Positions 46,265-58,100 of a stretch of 64,000 nt of DNA are shown here, piece by piece. The translations under genes and the position numbers were made by a program. The number at the start of each line of letters is the position of its first letter. Within the stretch, counting starts at the first letter, position 1. The notes under the pieces are model-generated. The model made no database searches. It was not told the DNA's origin and saw nothing but the letters and a program-made list of their open reading frames with translations. Origin of the DNA: Plasmopara viticola. Its lineage: Eukaryota > Oomycota > Peronosporomycetes > Peronosporales > Peronosporaceae. The stretch lies in contig MBPM02000057.1 in the NCBI GenBank assembly GCA_001695595.3, positions 1-64,000 of the forward strand. The letters run 5' to 3'.

Positions 46265-49200
46265 ATGCCCCCCAAAGTGACCACAACATGTTTTCAAGAG
46301 GCAGAGATGGCGCCTTTGCGTCTGCTGGTGCTCCCCCATGCAGGTGGTATGTCGCGCACACTGGCACTTGAGTGGGTAAAAAGCTTTCGCGCTACTGGAT
46401 ACAATGTCGAAATATGGGGTGTTGATTGGACGTGGGCGACTGAGGATGTCGTGCCGGATGTCAACGAATTTGTGGCCGCCGTTTGCACGCAGCTTAAATG
46501 CAGCTTTTTTGCCAAACCTTTCGTGCTGGTGGGCCACAGTCTTGGTGCACATGTGGCACTGGCATTGACGCACAGCCTCGAACAACGCCACTTCCCAATG
46601 CCCCACCACGTTTTCTTTTCAGGGACTGCGGGACCCAGTGCCTGGTCACTGTATGATGACGAGAACGTAGTGCAGCATGATGTGGAGCTGCTTAAGCTTC
46701 TTGATCAGTGGGGTGGTACGGATAAGCAGCTGCTTGCGATACCTGAGCAGCGGCATAAGCTACTGACGGCGTTGCGTGTCGATTTGAAGCTGCATAATGG
46801 CCTTGTGCAGTGGTTCAAGCAGCAGAAAGAGGTGAAGGTTCGATGCGACATAACGGTGCTGGGAGGATTGGAAGATACAACCACTCCTACAGAATCATTG
46901 CAGGGGTGGAGAAAGGTTTGCGCTGAAGGTCGTGAGCTGGATGTCAAGACGTTTCCAGGCAACCATTTTTTCCTGATGAGTGCTGCGAATCAAAAGGCAA
47001 TCGCTGACTTTATTACTACCAGACTAGAAAAGGTTTCTTTCATTGTCATGATGGAATCAAGTACTTTGATCGACCGGTTGAACTCGAGAAACGGGCCTTA
47101 TCCCTCGGAAAAGTGCTTGCACGATTTATTCTATGAAGCGGCGAAGCGAACACCCGATGCCATTGCTGTCAATTACGAGGGCAAAGTGTTGACATTTCGT
47201 GAAGTAGACGACCAGAGTGAAGTGCTTGCCAACTATTTGTTCCACGTTGGTGTGCGTCCGAATTGCATCTCAGGTATCTTCATGGAGCATTGTATCGAAT
47301 TTGTGATAGCTTACATCGCAGCACTTAAGGCTGGGGGTGCCTACATGCCGTTAGAAATCGTATATCCGCCAGATCTTCTCGAGCGCGTTTTGGAAGAATC
47401 AAAGCCGACCATTATGCTTACAAAAAATAATTTTAAAAACCGTTTACCAGCGTGGCAGCAAGCGCTGGAGATGGACGACGGCTGGCTTGAGTCACTAATC
47501 AAACTGTCAGTTTTATCAATGCCAATTGACCGCACAAGAACACAACCAGATGATTTGGCCTATGTGGTCATGTCATCTGGAACCACGGGTATCCCAAAAG
47601 GTATATGCTGTCCTCACCGGGGAGCTGTGCATTCGTATAATTGGCGTCTTACCCACTGCCCATACAAAATAGACGATCGAGTGGCTTGCCATGTATTTTT
47701 CGTGTGGGAGCTGTTCCGCCCATTGATTGGTAATCGACCGCTGTACATCATACCTGACAACATCATCTACGACCCATTCAAGCTTGTAGAATACCTCGCT
47801 ACCCACCGTATCACCCGCATCCTCTTTACGCCGTCGCTTCTGCAGCTAATTCTTGACACCTGCTCAACAAACGAACTCTTGCAAAAGTTGAAAGAATTGC
47901 GACTCGTGTGGCTTTGCGGTGAAGTGGTGACGGTGGAGCTGCGCGATCGCTTCGTTCGCCTGTTTCCAAATTGCGAGTTGCAGAACCTTTACAGCGTCTC
48001 TGAGTGCCACGATGTAAGCGCAGTAAACCTGGCCACTATGAGTGATTTTGACAACGCGCTGTCCACTAAATATGCCTCCTGCGGAGAAGTAATGCCGAAT
48101 GTAAAAGCTTTTGTGCTAGATGATGAGTTTAAGCCCGTCTCCATTGGAGTGCCTGGAGAGCTGTATATCGGTGGACCCTGCCTGGCTATAGGGTACCTTA
48201 ACCGTCCAGAACAGACAGCGCAACGCTTTCTCAAGCATGTTGTTCCTGGAGAGACCGTATACAGAACAGGTGATCGTGCACGCTTTTTGCCGAATGGACA
48301 TCTTGAACTCATTGGTCGCTGTGATTTCATGGTTAAAATTCGCGGATATAGTGTAGTGTTGGGTGCTGTCGAGTCAGCTTTGGCGCAACATCCTTTAGTA
48401 TCCACATCAGTGGTACTTACGGAAGGTGAAGAGGGCGAGGACAAACGATTAGTTGCGTATATCGTACCGGAAGACTGGGAAAAGGTACCAAGTGCTTCAA
48501 ATTTACGCGAATTTCTTGCAGAAAAGCTTCCACACTACGCAATCCCACAAGTATTTGTGCAGCTCGACGCTCTTCCAATAAATAGCGCAAGCGGCAAGTT
48601 AGATCGCAAGCAGATGCCTTCAATAGAGGAAGCCAAGAAACTGCGCACGGAATCGTTCGACCTGTTGGTGGACCCGCTATACTTGCCACAGACAACGATT
48701 GAGAAAAAGCTCGCACAAATCTGGTCAGAGTTGCTTCGTCTCGAGAACGACAGCGTTTTACACCGTAAAACAAATTTCTTCGATGTTGGTGGACATAGTT
48801 TACTGACGACTCGACTAATTTCAAGTATTCGCGATACTTTTGGCGTTCACTTGACGCTGGCCGACATTCTCGTTTCGCCCGAGTTGTGCGACATCGCGTC
48901 TCGAATCGAGCAGTCGCTCAGTCCCGTCGAAAGCAGCAACGTCGATTTTGAAGTATTAAAGTCAGAGGAGGTGGTTCTAACGTTAGAAGCAGTTTTGGAT
49001 GCGTCCATCTATCCAGCTCCTACACGTAAAGCTGGTTACAGTCGTTATCGTGTGGAAATGGTGAGTTTGCCTCCGCGTAATTTGTTTTTGACTGGGGCGA
49101 CGGGTTTTCTTGGTGCGCATCTACTACATGCTCTGCTGAAGTACTCGACGACCATTGTATTCTGCTTAGTTCGTGCTGCAAATGAAGACGCAGCGTTCGA

Positions 49201-50188
49201 TCGCATCAGGGATGCGCTGAAAAATTACGCACTTCTAGATGAAGCACAGCAATTTCACTTGGAAGACCGCGTGATTACGGTTCCAGGCAATCTTGCACAG
49301 CCTCTTTTGGGATTAGACGCTGATTCATTTAAGATGCTGGCTACTGAGATTGACGCAATTGTGCACAACGGAGCAGACGTGAACTTGGTCAAGCCGTACT
49401 CCGCTTTGAAAAGTGTCAACGTATTGGGGACGCAAGAAGTGTTGCGCCTTGCCGTGACAAACGGATTCGCCAAGACCCGTGTCAAGCCCGTGCACTACAT
49501 TTCAACCAACGGCGTGTTCCCCTCGACGTCAAGTGTACCAAATTTTCTCGAAACTGCCGACCTAAGCGAGCAATCCGATCAACTTGAAAACGGCTATGCA
49601 CAGAGCAAATGGGTGGCCGAGCAAATGTGCCATGAGGCCGCTCATCGTGGTCTGCCCGTATCGATTTTGCGTCCGGGCAATATGGCCCCGTCCTCTCTCA
49701 GCGGCCAATGGAATGCAAGTGATTTTATCTACTTGCTGCTTAAAGGCTGTGCAAGTTTAGGGGCCGTGCCCGCGCGCTCCGACTGGTTCTTTGACATGAC
49801 TCCAGTGGACTACGCAGCTCGTGCCATCGTGCACTTCACTGCACTGCACCCAGTGGAAGCGCTGGGCCAGACATTGCACATACAAAATCCTTCACTTCCC
49901 ACAAAAAGTGACGTGTTCTTCAACTTTTTTACGGCCGCGATGACGAGCAAGCAGTTGGTAGCAGTAGAGTATTTGAAGTGGAAGTGCACTCTGCACCAGG
50001 CTGCGAGTAAGACGGACGCGCCGATGGAGCTTCAGAAATTGGCGGCGGGAATTGACTCATTTGAGCTTTATCTTTGCAGCGACAAAGTATTTGATTCGAC
50101 ACTTTCAGCAAAGATGCTGCATGCCGCGGGCATTCATTGTCCGACGATTAATCTAGCGCTACTAGCCACATACACGGCCAGGTTATGA
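46265..50188 (+). CDS. NRPS-like enzyme: thioesterase - adenylation - carrier - reductase
   Basis: Single-exon frame of 1307 residues. Residues 18-255 are a type II thioesterase (LVLPHAGG, nucleophile Ser92 in GHSLG, probable Asp204, His234 in GNHFF). Residues 280-790 are an adenylation domain (A3 SSGTTGIPKG 437-446, A5 NLYSVSE, A7 YRTGD 666-670, A8 KIRGY 691-695, A10 Lys778). Residues 805-885 are a carrier domain (FFDVGGHSLL, phosphopantetheine Ser845). Residues 935-1300 are a thioester reductase (LTGATGFLG, Ser1080, Tyr1111 and Lys1115 in YAQSK). The layout predicts activation of a carboxylic acid with ATP, loading on the carrier and NAD(P)H-dependent release as aldehyde or alcohol. The thioesterase probably clears misloaded groups. 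There is no condensation domain. The A4 motif lacks the Asp that binds alpha-amino groups. The A-T-R core recalls Lys2, but oomycetes make lysine by the diaminopimelate route, so lysine synthesis is unlikely. Substrate unknown. Confidence 0.92.
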   Translation: MPPKVTTTCFQEAEMAPLRLLVLPHAGGMSRTLALEWVKSFRATGYNVEIWGVDWTWATEDVVPDVNEFVAAVCTQLKCSFFAKPFVLVGHSLGAHVALALTHSLEQRHFPMPHHVFFSGTAGPSAWSLYDDENVVQHDVELLKLLDQWGGTDKQLLAIPEQRHKLLTALRVDLKLHNGLVQWFKQQKEVKVRCDITVLGGLEDTTTPTESLQGWRKVCAEGRELDVKTFPGNHFFLMSAANQKAIADFITTRLEKVSFIVMMESSTLIDRLNSRNGPYPSEKCLHDLFYEAAKRTPDAIAVNYEGKVLTFREVDDQSEVLANYLFHVGVRPNCISGIFMEHCIEFVIAYIAALKAGGAYMPLEIVYPPDLLERVLEESKPTIMLTKNNFKNRLPAWQQALEMDDGWLESLIKLSVLSMPIDRTRTQPDDLAYVVMSSGTTGIPKGICCPHRGAVHSYNWRLTHCPYKIDDRVACHVFFVWELFRPLIGNRPLYIIPDNIIYDPFKLVEYLATHRITRILFTPSLLQLILDTCSTNELLQKLKELRLVWLCGEVVTVELRDRFVRLFPNCELQNLYSVSECHDVSAVNLATMSDFDNALSTKYASCGEVMPNVKAFVLDDEFKPVSIGVPGELYIGGPCLAIGYLNRPEQTAQRFLKHVVPGETVYRTGDRARFLPNGHLELIGRCDFMVKIRGYSVVLGAVESALAQHPLVSTSVVLTEGEEGEDKRLVAYIVPEDWEKVPSASNLREFLAEKLPHYAIPQVFVQLDALPINSASGKLDRKQMPSIEEAKKLRTESFDLLVDPLYLPQTTIEKKLAQIWSELLRLENDSVLHRKTNFFDVGGHSLLTTRLISSIRDTFGVHLTLADILVSPELCDIASRIEQSLSPVESSNVDFEVLKSEEVVLTLEAVLDASIYPAPTRKAGYSRYRVEMVSLPPRNLFLTGATGFLGAHLLHALLKYSTTIVFCLVRAANEDAAFDRIRDALKNYALLDEAQQFHLEDRVITVPGNLAQPLLGLDADSFKMLATEIDAIVHNGADVNLVKPYSALKSVNVLGTQEVLRLAVTNGFAKTRVKPVHYISTNGVFPSTSSVPNFLETADLSEQSDQLENGYAQSKWVAEQMCHEAAHRGLPVSILRPGNMAPSSLSGQWNASDFIYLLLKGCASLGAVPARSDWFFDMTPVDYAARAIVHFTALHPVEALGQTLHIQNPSLPTKSDVFFNFFTAAMTSKQLVAVEYLKWKCTLHQAASKTDAPMELQKLAAGIDSFELYLCSDKVFDSTLSAKMLHAAGIHCPTINLALLATYTARL

Positions 50189-50343
50189 GGATGTTCCAAA
50201 CGTAGACTTCATTTTAATCCAATCATGTGTTCATTTCTCTTCACAAACGCAGAGCTCAATTTATCCCAATCATGTGTTTAAGTTTCTAATTAATCAGCAT
50301 TCACAGGTACTTCAACCGGCTGCCGCACAATTGATTATTTGTC

Positions 50344-52591
50344 ATGTTGCTGCGCCACCTCCTTCAACCGCCTAGTGGATCTAGGTCTCGGCGTGCGTTG
50401 TCCACTTCCTCCCGCCTCTTTCGCAAAATTCTCGTGGCGAACCGTGGTGAAATTGCATTGCGTGTGCTGCGCTCAGCTCAAAAGCTTAACATTGAGACCG
50501 TGGCTGTTTATAGTGATGCCGACGCCAACTCGCAGCACGTCAAGCTGGCCACTGAGGCTTACCGGATCGGACCTGCTCCTGCCAGTGAGAGCTACCTCAA
50601 TTATTCAAAAATACTGGAAGTCTGCCAAGTTTCCGGGGCAGAGGCGGTACATCCAGGCTACGGCTTTTTGTCGGAAAATGCAGTGTTTGCACGTGCTTGT
50701 CAGGAAGCGGGTGTCGAGTTTATTGGTCCACCTGTCAAAGCTATCGAAGACATGGGCTCCAAGAGTGCGTCAAAAGATATTATGATCAAGGCCGGCGTCC
50801 CAGTGACCCCAGGGTATCACGGTGAAGATCAAAGTCCAGAGACATTGCAGAAAGAAGCCAAGAAGATTGGATATCCGGTGCTCATCAAAGCTGTTCTAGG
50901 TGGTGGAGGTAAAGGAATGAGAATTGTCGATGAAGACAAAGACTTTCGAGACGCTTTGGATGCTTGTGTAAGGGAGGGAGAGGCCTCTTTTGGAGACAGA
51001 CGAGTGCTAATTGAGAAGTATTTAAGAAAACCGAGGCACGTGGAGCTCCAGATCTTTGGAGATAAACATGGCAATGTCATTCACCTGTTCGAGCGTGACT
51101 GCAGTGTCCAAAGACGTCATCAAAAGGTTCTCGAAGAAGCCCCTGCGGTTAGTGACATGTTGTGTGCTTATTATAACTTATTGATTGCTATCCTGTAAAG
51201 GTGAGTAGTCTGCTTACCCACTTCTTAAACTTTATCGTAGCCCAATTTGTCAGAGGCTTTGCGTCAGAAAATGGGGGAAGCAGCTGTCGCTGCTGCCAAG
51301 GCCGTCGGCTATGTTGGCGCTGGAACCGTAGAATTTCTATTGGACGAAGACGAATCGTTTTATTTTATGGAGATGAACACGCGTCTACAAGTGGAGCATC
51401 CGGTTACCGAAATGATTACCAAGCAAGATTTGGTTGAGCTGCAGCTTAAAGTCGCTGCAGGCCAAGAGCTACCGATTCGACAGGAGGATCTTAAAATCTA
51501 TGGTCACGCAATCGAAGCACGCATCTATGCAGAAAATCCGTACAAGTGCGTTGCTCATCCTCTCAATATTTAATACTTTTCTTATCTTGGGTTGTAGAAA
51601 CTTTTTACCTGGAAGTGGCACGCTGCAACACCTTCGCTTGCCTCGCACATCGGAAGACGTTCGCGTGGATACCAGCATCGTCAAAGGCGATGAAGTATCA
51701 ATTTTCTACGACCCTATGATCGCCAAACTCATTGTGCATGGTGACAACCGCCAAGCTGCTTTAAATAACTTGATCAAAGCATTGTACGAGTACCAAATTG
51801 TGGGTCTTCCTACAAACATAGAGTTTGTGGCTCGCACAGCGGATCATGCTGCGTTTCGAAAAGGCGGTGTTAATACGAGCTTTCTCAATAAATATGGCGC
51901 TGAGGTTCTTGGGTTGTTGGGAGCGTATCCGGCTTACACCAAGGCACTGGGCGCGGTAAGTTTGCTTCATTTAGAGCAGGGCGCATGTCGCTCTGTTAGG
52001 ATTGGTAATGGTGGCCTGCAGTCACCGTGGCTGGACGATTCTTTGGCTCACTTTCGTTCGCTAGAATCACTTGAGAGGAACTTTTCTCTCAGTCATGATG
52101 ATGAAACGACTTCCATCTCGATTAAGTGCCTGTCGAAGAGTACATATGATGTAACTTTAAGCTGTGAAGTTGGTCAGGAAAGATTCATTGTCAGTGGAGC
52201 AATTGACAAAAAAGGAGATTTCAAATTTCGCGTGGGGAATCGTGCAATAAATGGAACTGCTGTTATAAACCAACAGGATCTTCACCTCTTTTGCGACGAC
52301 AACAGTCAGCGATACGACTACAAATTTCACATCCCGCTGCCCTCTTTTGAGCCCACTGAGAGTGACTCAGGTGCAGCCACTCATAGCAAGATTGCTGCAC
52401 CAATGCCAGGTAAAATTATTAAGGTGTTGGTGAAGATCGGTGACATAATTAGAGCCGATCAGCCGCTGCTGATCATGGAGGCCATGAAGATGGAACACAC
52501 CATTCGTGCACCAAATTCTGGTAAGGTGCTGAAGGTGTGCGAGAAGGACGACTTTGTTACCGACGGCCATGTGCTGGTAGAACTTGACTAG
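50344..52591 (+). CDS. MCCC1: Methylcrotonyl-CoA carboxylase alpha (biotin) subunit, mitochondrial
   Basis: Three exons: 50344-51147, 51241-51545 and 51598-52591. The introns are 93 and 52 bp, GT-AG, giving 700 residues. The start is basic and Ser-rich (residues 1-28), a mitochondrial presequence. The biotin carboxylase domain follows ([26 protein letters not shown]-grasp [36 protein letters not shown]). After the junction comes [14 protein letters not shown] with [20 protein letters not shown], typical of the methylcrotonyl rather than the propionyl enzyme. The C-terminal biotinyl domain has EAMKMEH, whose Lys carries biotin. With the beta subunit it carboxylates 3-methylcrotonyl-CoA in leucine breakdown in the matrix. 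Both introns restore the conserved reading exactly. It lies 155 bp after the NRPS-like gene on the same strand; the gap carries CCAATCATGTGTT twice. Confidence 0.92.
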
Positions 52592-54838
52592 CCGTAGAAG
52601 GAAATTTGTCGCCCGTATTAATACATATAATGAGCCATTCAACAGCTTAAATTAGCCGCTAACTCGAGCTGACTATACCGTAGCTTTTACAACAAAATCC
52701 ACGCTGGTCGTTCTCATCGTGACCATAGATACAACCGTATGTGCCATAAGGTTGAGGTGGCGCGTACCCACAAGACTAGGCACATTAGGCGACTGGCCGA
52801 GCTTAAAACTTAAACGAAGAGAAGCGACCTACTGATGCAGTTCGCACGCTGAGAAGTTTCTTCGAATGCCAATGCTGTGCGTCGCATAACTAGAATACTA
52901 AACCTCCTCCTTAAAAACCTCAACACTTTGCGAACTGACCAACAGCGACAGCTATTTCAAGCGCGTACATTCGGTCGCGCAAGCAGTGCTGCTTGACATC
53001 AAACCTAATGCGTTGTTAAATTCGAATATATAACTAACGTAATCAACACTTTTACCGGCGTATTCAACCAGCCCCCAGTGACCATGCGAGCCTTCTTACG
53101 CGTCTGTGATAAATCTAGCATTTGTGGGATCTGCCCAATGTCCTAAAACGATAGCGAGATTTTATAAGCTTACGCATTATAAGCTTTACATTTACAACGC
53201 CCATTGTCGTGTTGACCTCACATATTTGCGTAAACTTGATGCAAGCAAGCAAATTCTACTTCATTGTCAGCATATACATTTATACTCGTACACGATGTTC
53301 CTCTATCAGTTATAAACACTTGCGTGAAGTGTATCAATTCAAAAATAAGGGACTGCACCACACAGTATTAATTTTGGCTCAGCTAACTAATATACAAAAG
53401 CCATTGAGCGACGAAGGCAAGATTCAAATCCGTGGATGTCGCTGTAACCAATCGACAATAACACTATTCATGTGATGCCTCCGCAAAAACAATTTTTGTC
53501 TGTATTTTTATGTGGCTGACGTGCTTTTCAAGATACGATGTTTATTGGTTGATATACTTTGGGTTAGGACAGTATTTGTATACATCGGATATTCGAGGTT
53601 GTGCTGAATGCGTTTTGCAATTTGATTGCATCGCTGACAATTTCGACGGCTGTATCAACGATTTAAAAGTGGCCATGCAAGCCCTGTTACACGTTCACAA
53701 GAAAATAGAAAGTAATAACTCATTTTTAACCGACGGCGATCATAAACTGAGTTTATGTACTTGACCGAGTCAAAACACTTCTCTCTTGATTCACCCATTT
53801 ATGCGTGTGTTACTAGGATACGACACAAACCATTAATGATGATGCCGACTAAAAATTAAGTGACTGAATATGAAAAATTCATGAGGTCTACACAACGCTT
53901 CAGAGCGTAGCGAATCAATGTACAAGCATGCATTAAAAGCTTAAAGTTTATATTACTCATTTTGGTGTCTTACTCAAGTATTAGATTGGGTTTGCTTGCA
54001 ACTTACATATCATCGTCCATATTTAGTAATGTAAGCACTTACCCTTGTGCACGACGTTTCTTTTAACACTTTGTTGTCAAAAGCATACATAAGTATAGGA
54101 CCTGCGCTACACAGTTCTCATTTTGGCGTAGCTAACTTATTACATGAAAAATCATTAAGTGACGAAGGCAAGATAAAAATATGTGAACGTCGCTGTAACT
54201 TGTTGATAAGCTTCCATTTTATCCGCAATACTTTTTCCTGTGACGCCTTCGCTCGATACATGTTTCCGCATTTTTTCACTGGGTCGGAGGTATTACAAAA
54301 ACTCGATGATGATTAGTAAATGCCGTGTAGCACATTCCCTGTCAAATTTTCCGCGAATACGATTCTACTTTGCCCCGTCGACGACTCTACTACTATCAAC
54401 CTGCTTTGATGTTGACCTCTTGTATTGGTTGATTACCACTAGGTGACGCCCATCCGCCGGATTTGTCTTTGTATACAACTCGCATTCGATTTTACGTCAA
54501 TTTCGTTGTGTAATTCGAACTGGTACCTGCCTGACTTTTCCAGCTAGTACAAGGCTAAATAACAAGACCTTCTGTAAACTAATCTTTATTCAACTTTGTC
54601 AATGATTTTCCTGTGGAGTGGGACCATCAATTTTTGTTAGTAATGCCTACCAATATTGAAGTAATCGTTGCCATGTACTACTATTCTGCTAGCTTAGCAG
54701 TACAAAATGTTTATTTTGTTAGCGCTCAATAATTTTCAGCTCACATAAAAAGTGTAGTACCACGTGCTAGTGAGACACACTTTGAATTTGTGTGATTGCG
54801 TTACAGCCCCGCTATCACACGCCAAGTAATTACTTTAA
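52592..54838. other. Gene-poor region with a diverged direct duplication
   Basis: No recognisable gene. Short frames only. It holds the duplicated block at 53351-54199. Confidence 0.45.
53351..54199. repeat. Diverged direct duplication, copies about 750 bp apart
   Basis: The block with ATTTTGGCTCAGCTAACT, then GAGCGACGAAGGCAAGAT and GTCGCTGTAAC (53351-53449) recurs as ATTTTGGCGTAGCTAACT, then AAGTGACGAAGGCAAGAT and GTCGCTGTAAC (54101-54199). Similarity seems to continue more weakly on both sides (a TATTGGTTGAT near 53543 and 54424). Confidence 0.7.
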
Positions 54839-55194
54839 ACAAGCCGAGAGAATTTTCGGAAAAGGTTGGGGTGACGCCCTCCTTCCAAGCGCGGGGGCTA
54901 AATGCTCGCGCGCTTCGGGCAGGTGCTCTCGGGCATCTGCAGGTCTCTAACGAGTCTCACCCTCGACGCGACTGTCTCCAGCACCAGGGCGCCACCTGGG
55001 CTCTTACCAAGTCAGAACTACACGAAATAATGGAAGACCCTCACGGCCTCGGTGCTGGCTGCACTGCCCGCCGAACGAGACCCGACGTATGCGGACACCA
55101 CTCTATACCGTGGACTTGCCATAGAGCCTAGCACGTGCATAACTTGGCAACGCGATAACGTAATACAATACAAATACAATACAAGCCGAGAGAA
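54839..55194. mobile_element. Short retroposon (SINE-like), copy 2, with target-site duplication
   Basis: The unit at 54853-55180 matches the unit at 5735-6057 closely along its whole length, in the same orientation. It is flanked by a perfect 14-bp direct repeat, ACAAGCCGAGAGAA, at 54839-54852 and 55181-55194. Its 3' tail is longer (CAATACAAATACAAT). Small differences include substitutions and one- to several-base indels. No terminal inverted repeats. Confidence 0.78.
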
Positions 55195-58100
55195 AAGTAA
55201 ATATTGACAGAGAGAAGGCAGACTTATGGATTTGGACGCCGTAGTGTCTATCTGATGTCGTAAGGTTGGGTGCTATGTAAACGAAAGCAAAAAATAGTGT
55301 ACTGATATCGTAGTAAACACTTATGAGGTCAACGGACGTACCAAAGTAATGACTACTCTCGTTATCTACCCTCTATATCTAGGTGTATATACTAATGTTT
55401 AGGTTGGCCAACTGCCGCAAGAAACCTTTTGTTGATGTTGATTTCATATCTCTTGTCTAAACGATTTTATTGCATAATGAAGTCGGTATCCAGTCTGTAG
55501 GACAGTCATCACTGTACGAGAAATACATACAAGTAAAGTTCTTAAAGCGAATAATGGCTGTCAATCCAAGCATCGATTAACAGAGGCAAAAATTTGACGT
55601 GTGCGCGTTAAAACCTTTCCGTTTTATCAGACTCTTTTCGTACGTCACATGTTTATTCGCAGAAATTCAATGTTCGCGTCACTTAATGTCGTATGAAGTA
55701 TATTTTGAATTGCAATACTATGACTTCAGTGCTGTGTAGTACACAAGGTTGATCAGGACGCGGAGTAACATAAGATTCACTGTTTGAAAACTTTTCACGC
55801 TGGAGGCTTTGTATAATTATTGGTGGAAATTCATGATGATAAGTAAGTAACGAGCAGCGAGCAAAAGGCTTTTCCGATACTGGTGCACAATACGATAATT
55901 GGCATTGTAAGCTCCTAGCTTGTAATACCCTACATGCTCATATTTTCTTTTAACACCATAAGCATGTTAAACGAACCACATTTAACTATGTTAAAGTTCG
56001 CTAAATTTTTAATTGGAGCGACATCATTCATGCAAAACTGTGCCATTTTTAGGTCCAATTCGTACTCAGTCTCAACAGTTGAAAATGCAATAATACGTGA
56101 GCCAGTCAGGTAATAGGAAGATCAAACCAGACGGGTACATATGTCGACTTGATGTTGCCGTCGTTTAAGTTGCCAAGTTGAACAGGACCCGTGAGAGATA
56201 ACGCGGGCACTCCGGGCACGCTAATTTAACCGTTGATAGTTTCGATTAATAAATCGAATAGCCCAACGCATTTGGTGCGACATCAGAGATGTACGCACAG
56301 TACCAATCGACCGGGGCCATAGGCGTCGATGAGAGATAAAAAAAAACTTTAATGGAAATCGACATCACGGCAGAGCAAATAAATGTTAGCAAAAAGTCTA
56401 TGACTATTAAGAACAATAAGTCGAAATAATAGAATTCAACTGGAGATGGACATTGGTTTCCACACTGTCTAGAAGAATTTTGTGTGCCGAAAGGTATACA
56501 TCTCGTATTGTAATTTACAGCATACGCCGTCAAACTACGCAAAAGTTTAATTTTTGCGAAAAAAATTATTTGGTCACTCGAATCATATTGCCACGAATTC
56601 TTATTGATTGATCGCGGCAGGGAGCATAAGGCAAGAAAGTCAAGCCGGGTAGTGGAATAAGATAAAAAAGCGAGCAAGGCTGAACAGACTTGGTAAGAAT
56701 ATTTCTCACTTCATGATTGCCGTCCATGTAAACTTGATTTACGATGGACGCGTAAGAAGCTTTCAAGGTCTTATATGACAGCCATGTAAAGGGTTAGAAA
56801 CGCAGTCATATTGCGTTACGCTTCCAACTCAACATGAATTGCTTTGTTTAAATAAAAGAACAAGGAAACAGTGTGATGAGCTCAACGAATTGCGTGCAAA
56901 CATCAATTTCGCCAATCTTGAAGCCAAGGCGCTGATTTGATCTTTTAAACTGTCCTCAAGAAAAACAACAGCATGATCACAGGACGCAATCAAATTCGTC
57001 AAATAGGCTATAATTGACTACGCGGCCATGTTCCGCAAATCATATCAGCTTTGATCTTCTTGTATACAAGATAAGCCGTAATCTTTATGCGTAATAGTTC
57101 TTTCTTGTACGAGTCATATCAGCAGGAATTTCAATGCGTAACTAGGTACAGAGACAATCTGTTCATGTATGACAGTTAAGTTCTAAGCATCAAATGTGCT
57201 TACTCATTTCGGCTTCTGACTTTGCAGTTTTTTAAAGATACTTCAAGACAGCCAGTCAAAATAAAAAGCTCAAATGAGACTTAAAAACTTAAAAAGTTGA
57301 GGCCTTTATTAAAATGTATACTATTTGGAGCCGGTGTTTGTGATAAGTTTTTGGCTCACATAAGCTTCGTTAGATGTGGACCAAGAGACTCGCGCGGCCC
57401 AGACTCTAAAGCTTGGCAGAATGCTGATATCCTCTACTTATTATTGGTCGATAAATCCCAATTGCACGCCAGACAACTCCTCAAATTGCACAAAAACCGT
57501 TTTCAATCTATTCTGCTATTTACCTGGTACGCTAATTAAAGATTGTCACACGGTGCGAACCTCCCATCCTACATACCACCACAAAAGAGCCAGCTGACCC
57601 CATTATCGTCACCAAGTCAAGAGTGAATCAGTCCCACAGATGAATTCATCCTCAGCAAGCTTACACGGTCATCAGGGTACACCCTTAGCTAGGTGGTAGT
57701 CCGAAGAGCAAAATTTGGCCGGGGATTTCCAAGTTTTGTGAGTGTTATCGCAACATTGCAAGTGCCCAAATCAGTTTAAAACTCAAAGTTCTAAGATGAG
57801 GTGCATGCAGATGAAGCTGTGTGGATTAATTTGGAGCATGGGATGCCATTGCAAGCAAAATGTACGACGACAATATTAAAATTAATAGGATCCGCAGATT
57901 AGCATAGCGCTGGAAGAAGATTTGTTGACAGAGGCAACGATAAGATTCTTCTGAAAGCTGATATCAAACTTAGTCTTACGCCTCAAGATCCAAAGCAAAA
58001 TTGATTCTTCGATAGATTTGGACACTGACGATCAGGACGGATTGTATGACATGATCCGACGAAAAATTGGCTGACTCGTGTCACATATAAAAATCGAACA

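Noticed and set aside
56246..56677. 143-codon minus-strand frame with hydrophobic segments
   Set aside because: AT-rich composition explains the hydrophobic runs; no recognisable domain. A faint likeness to phosphatase ends could not be supported.
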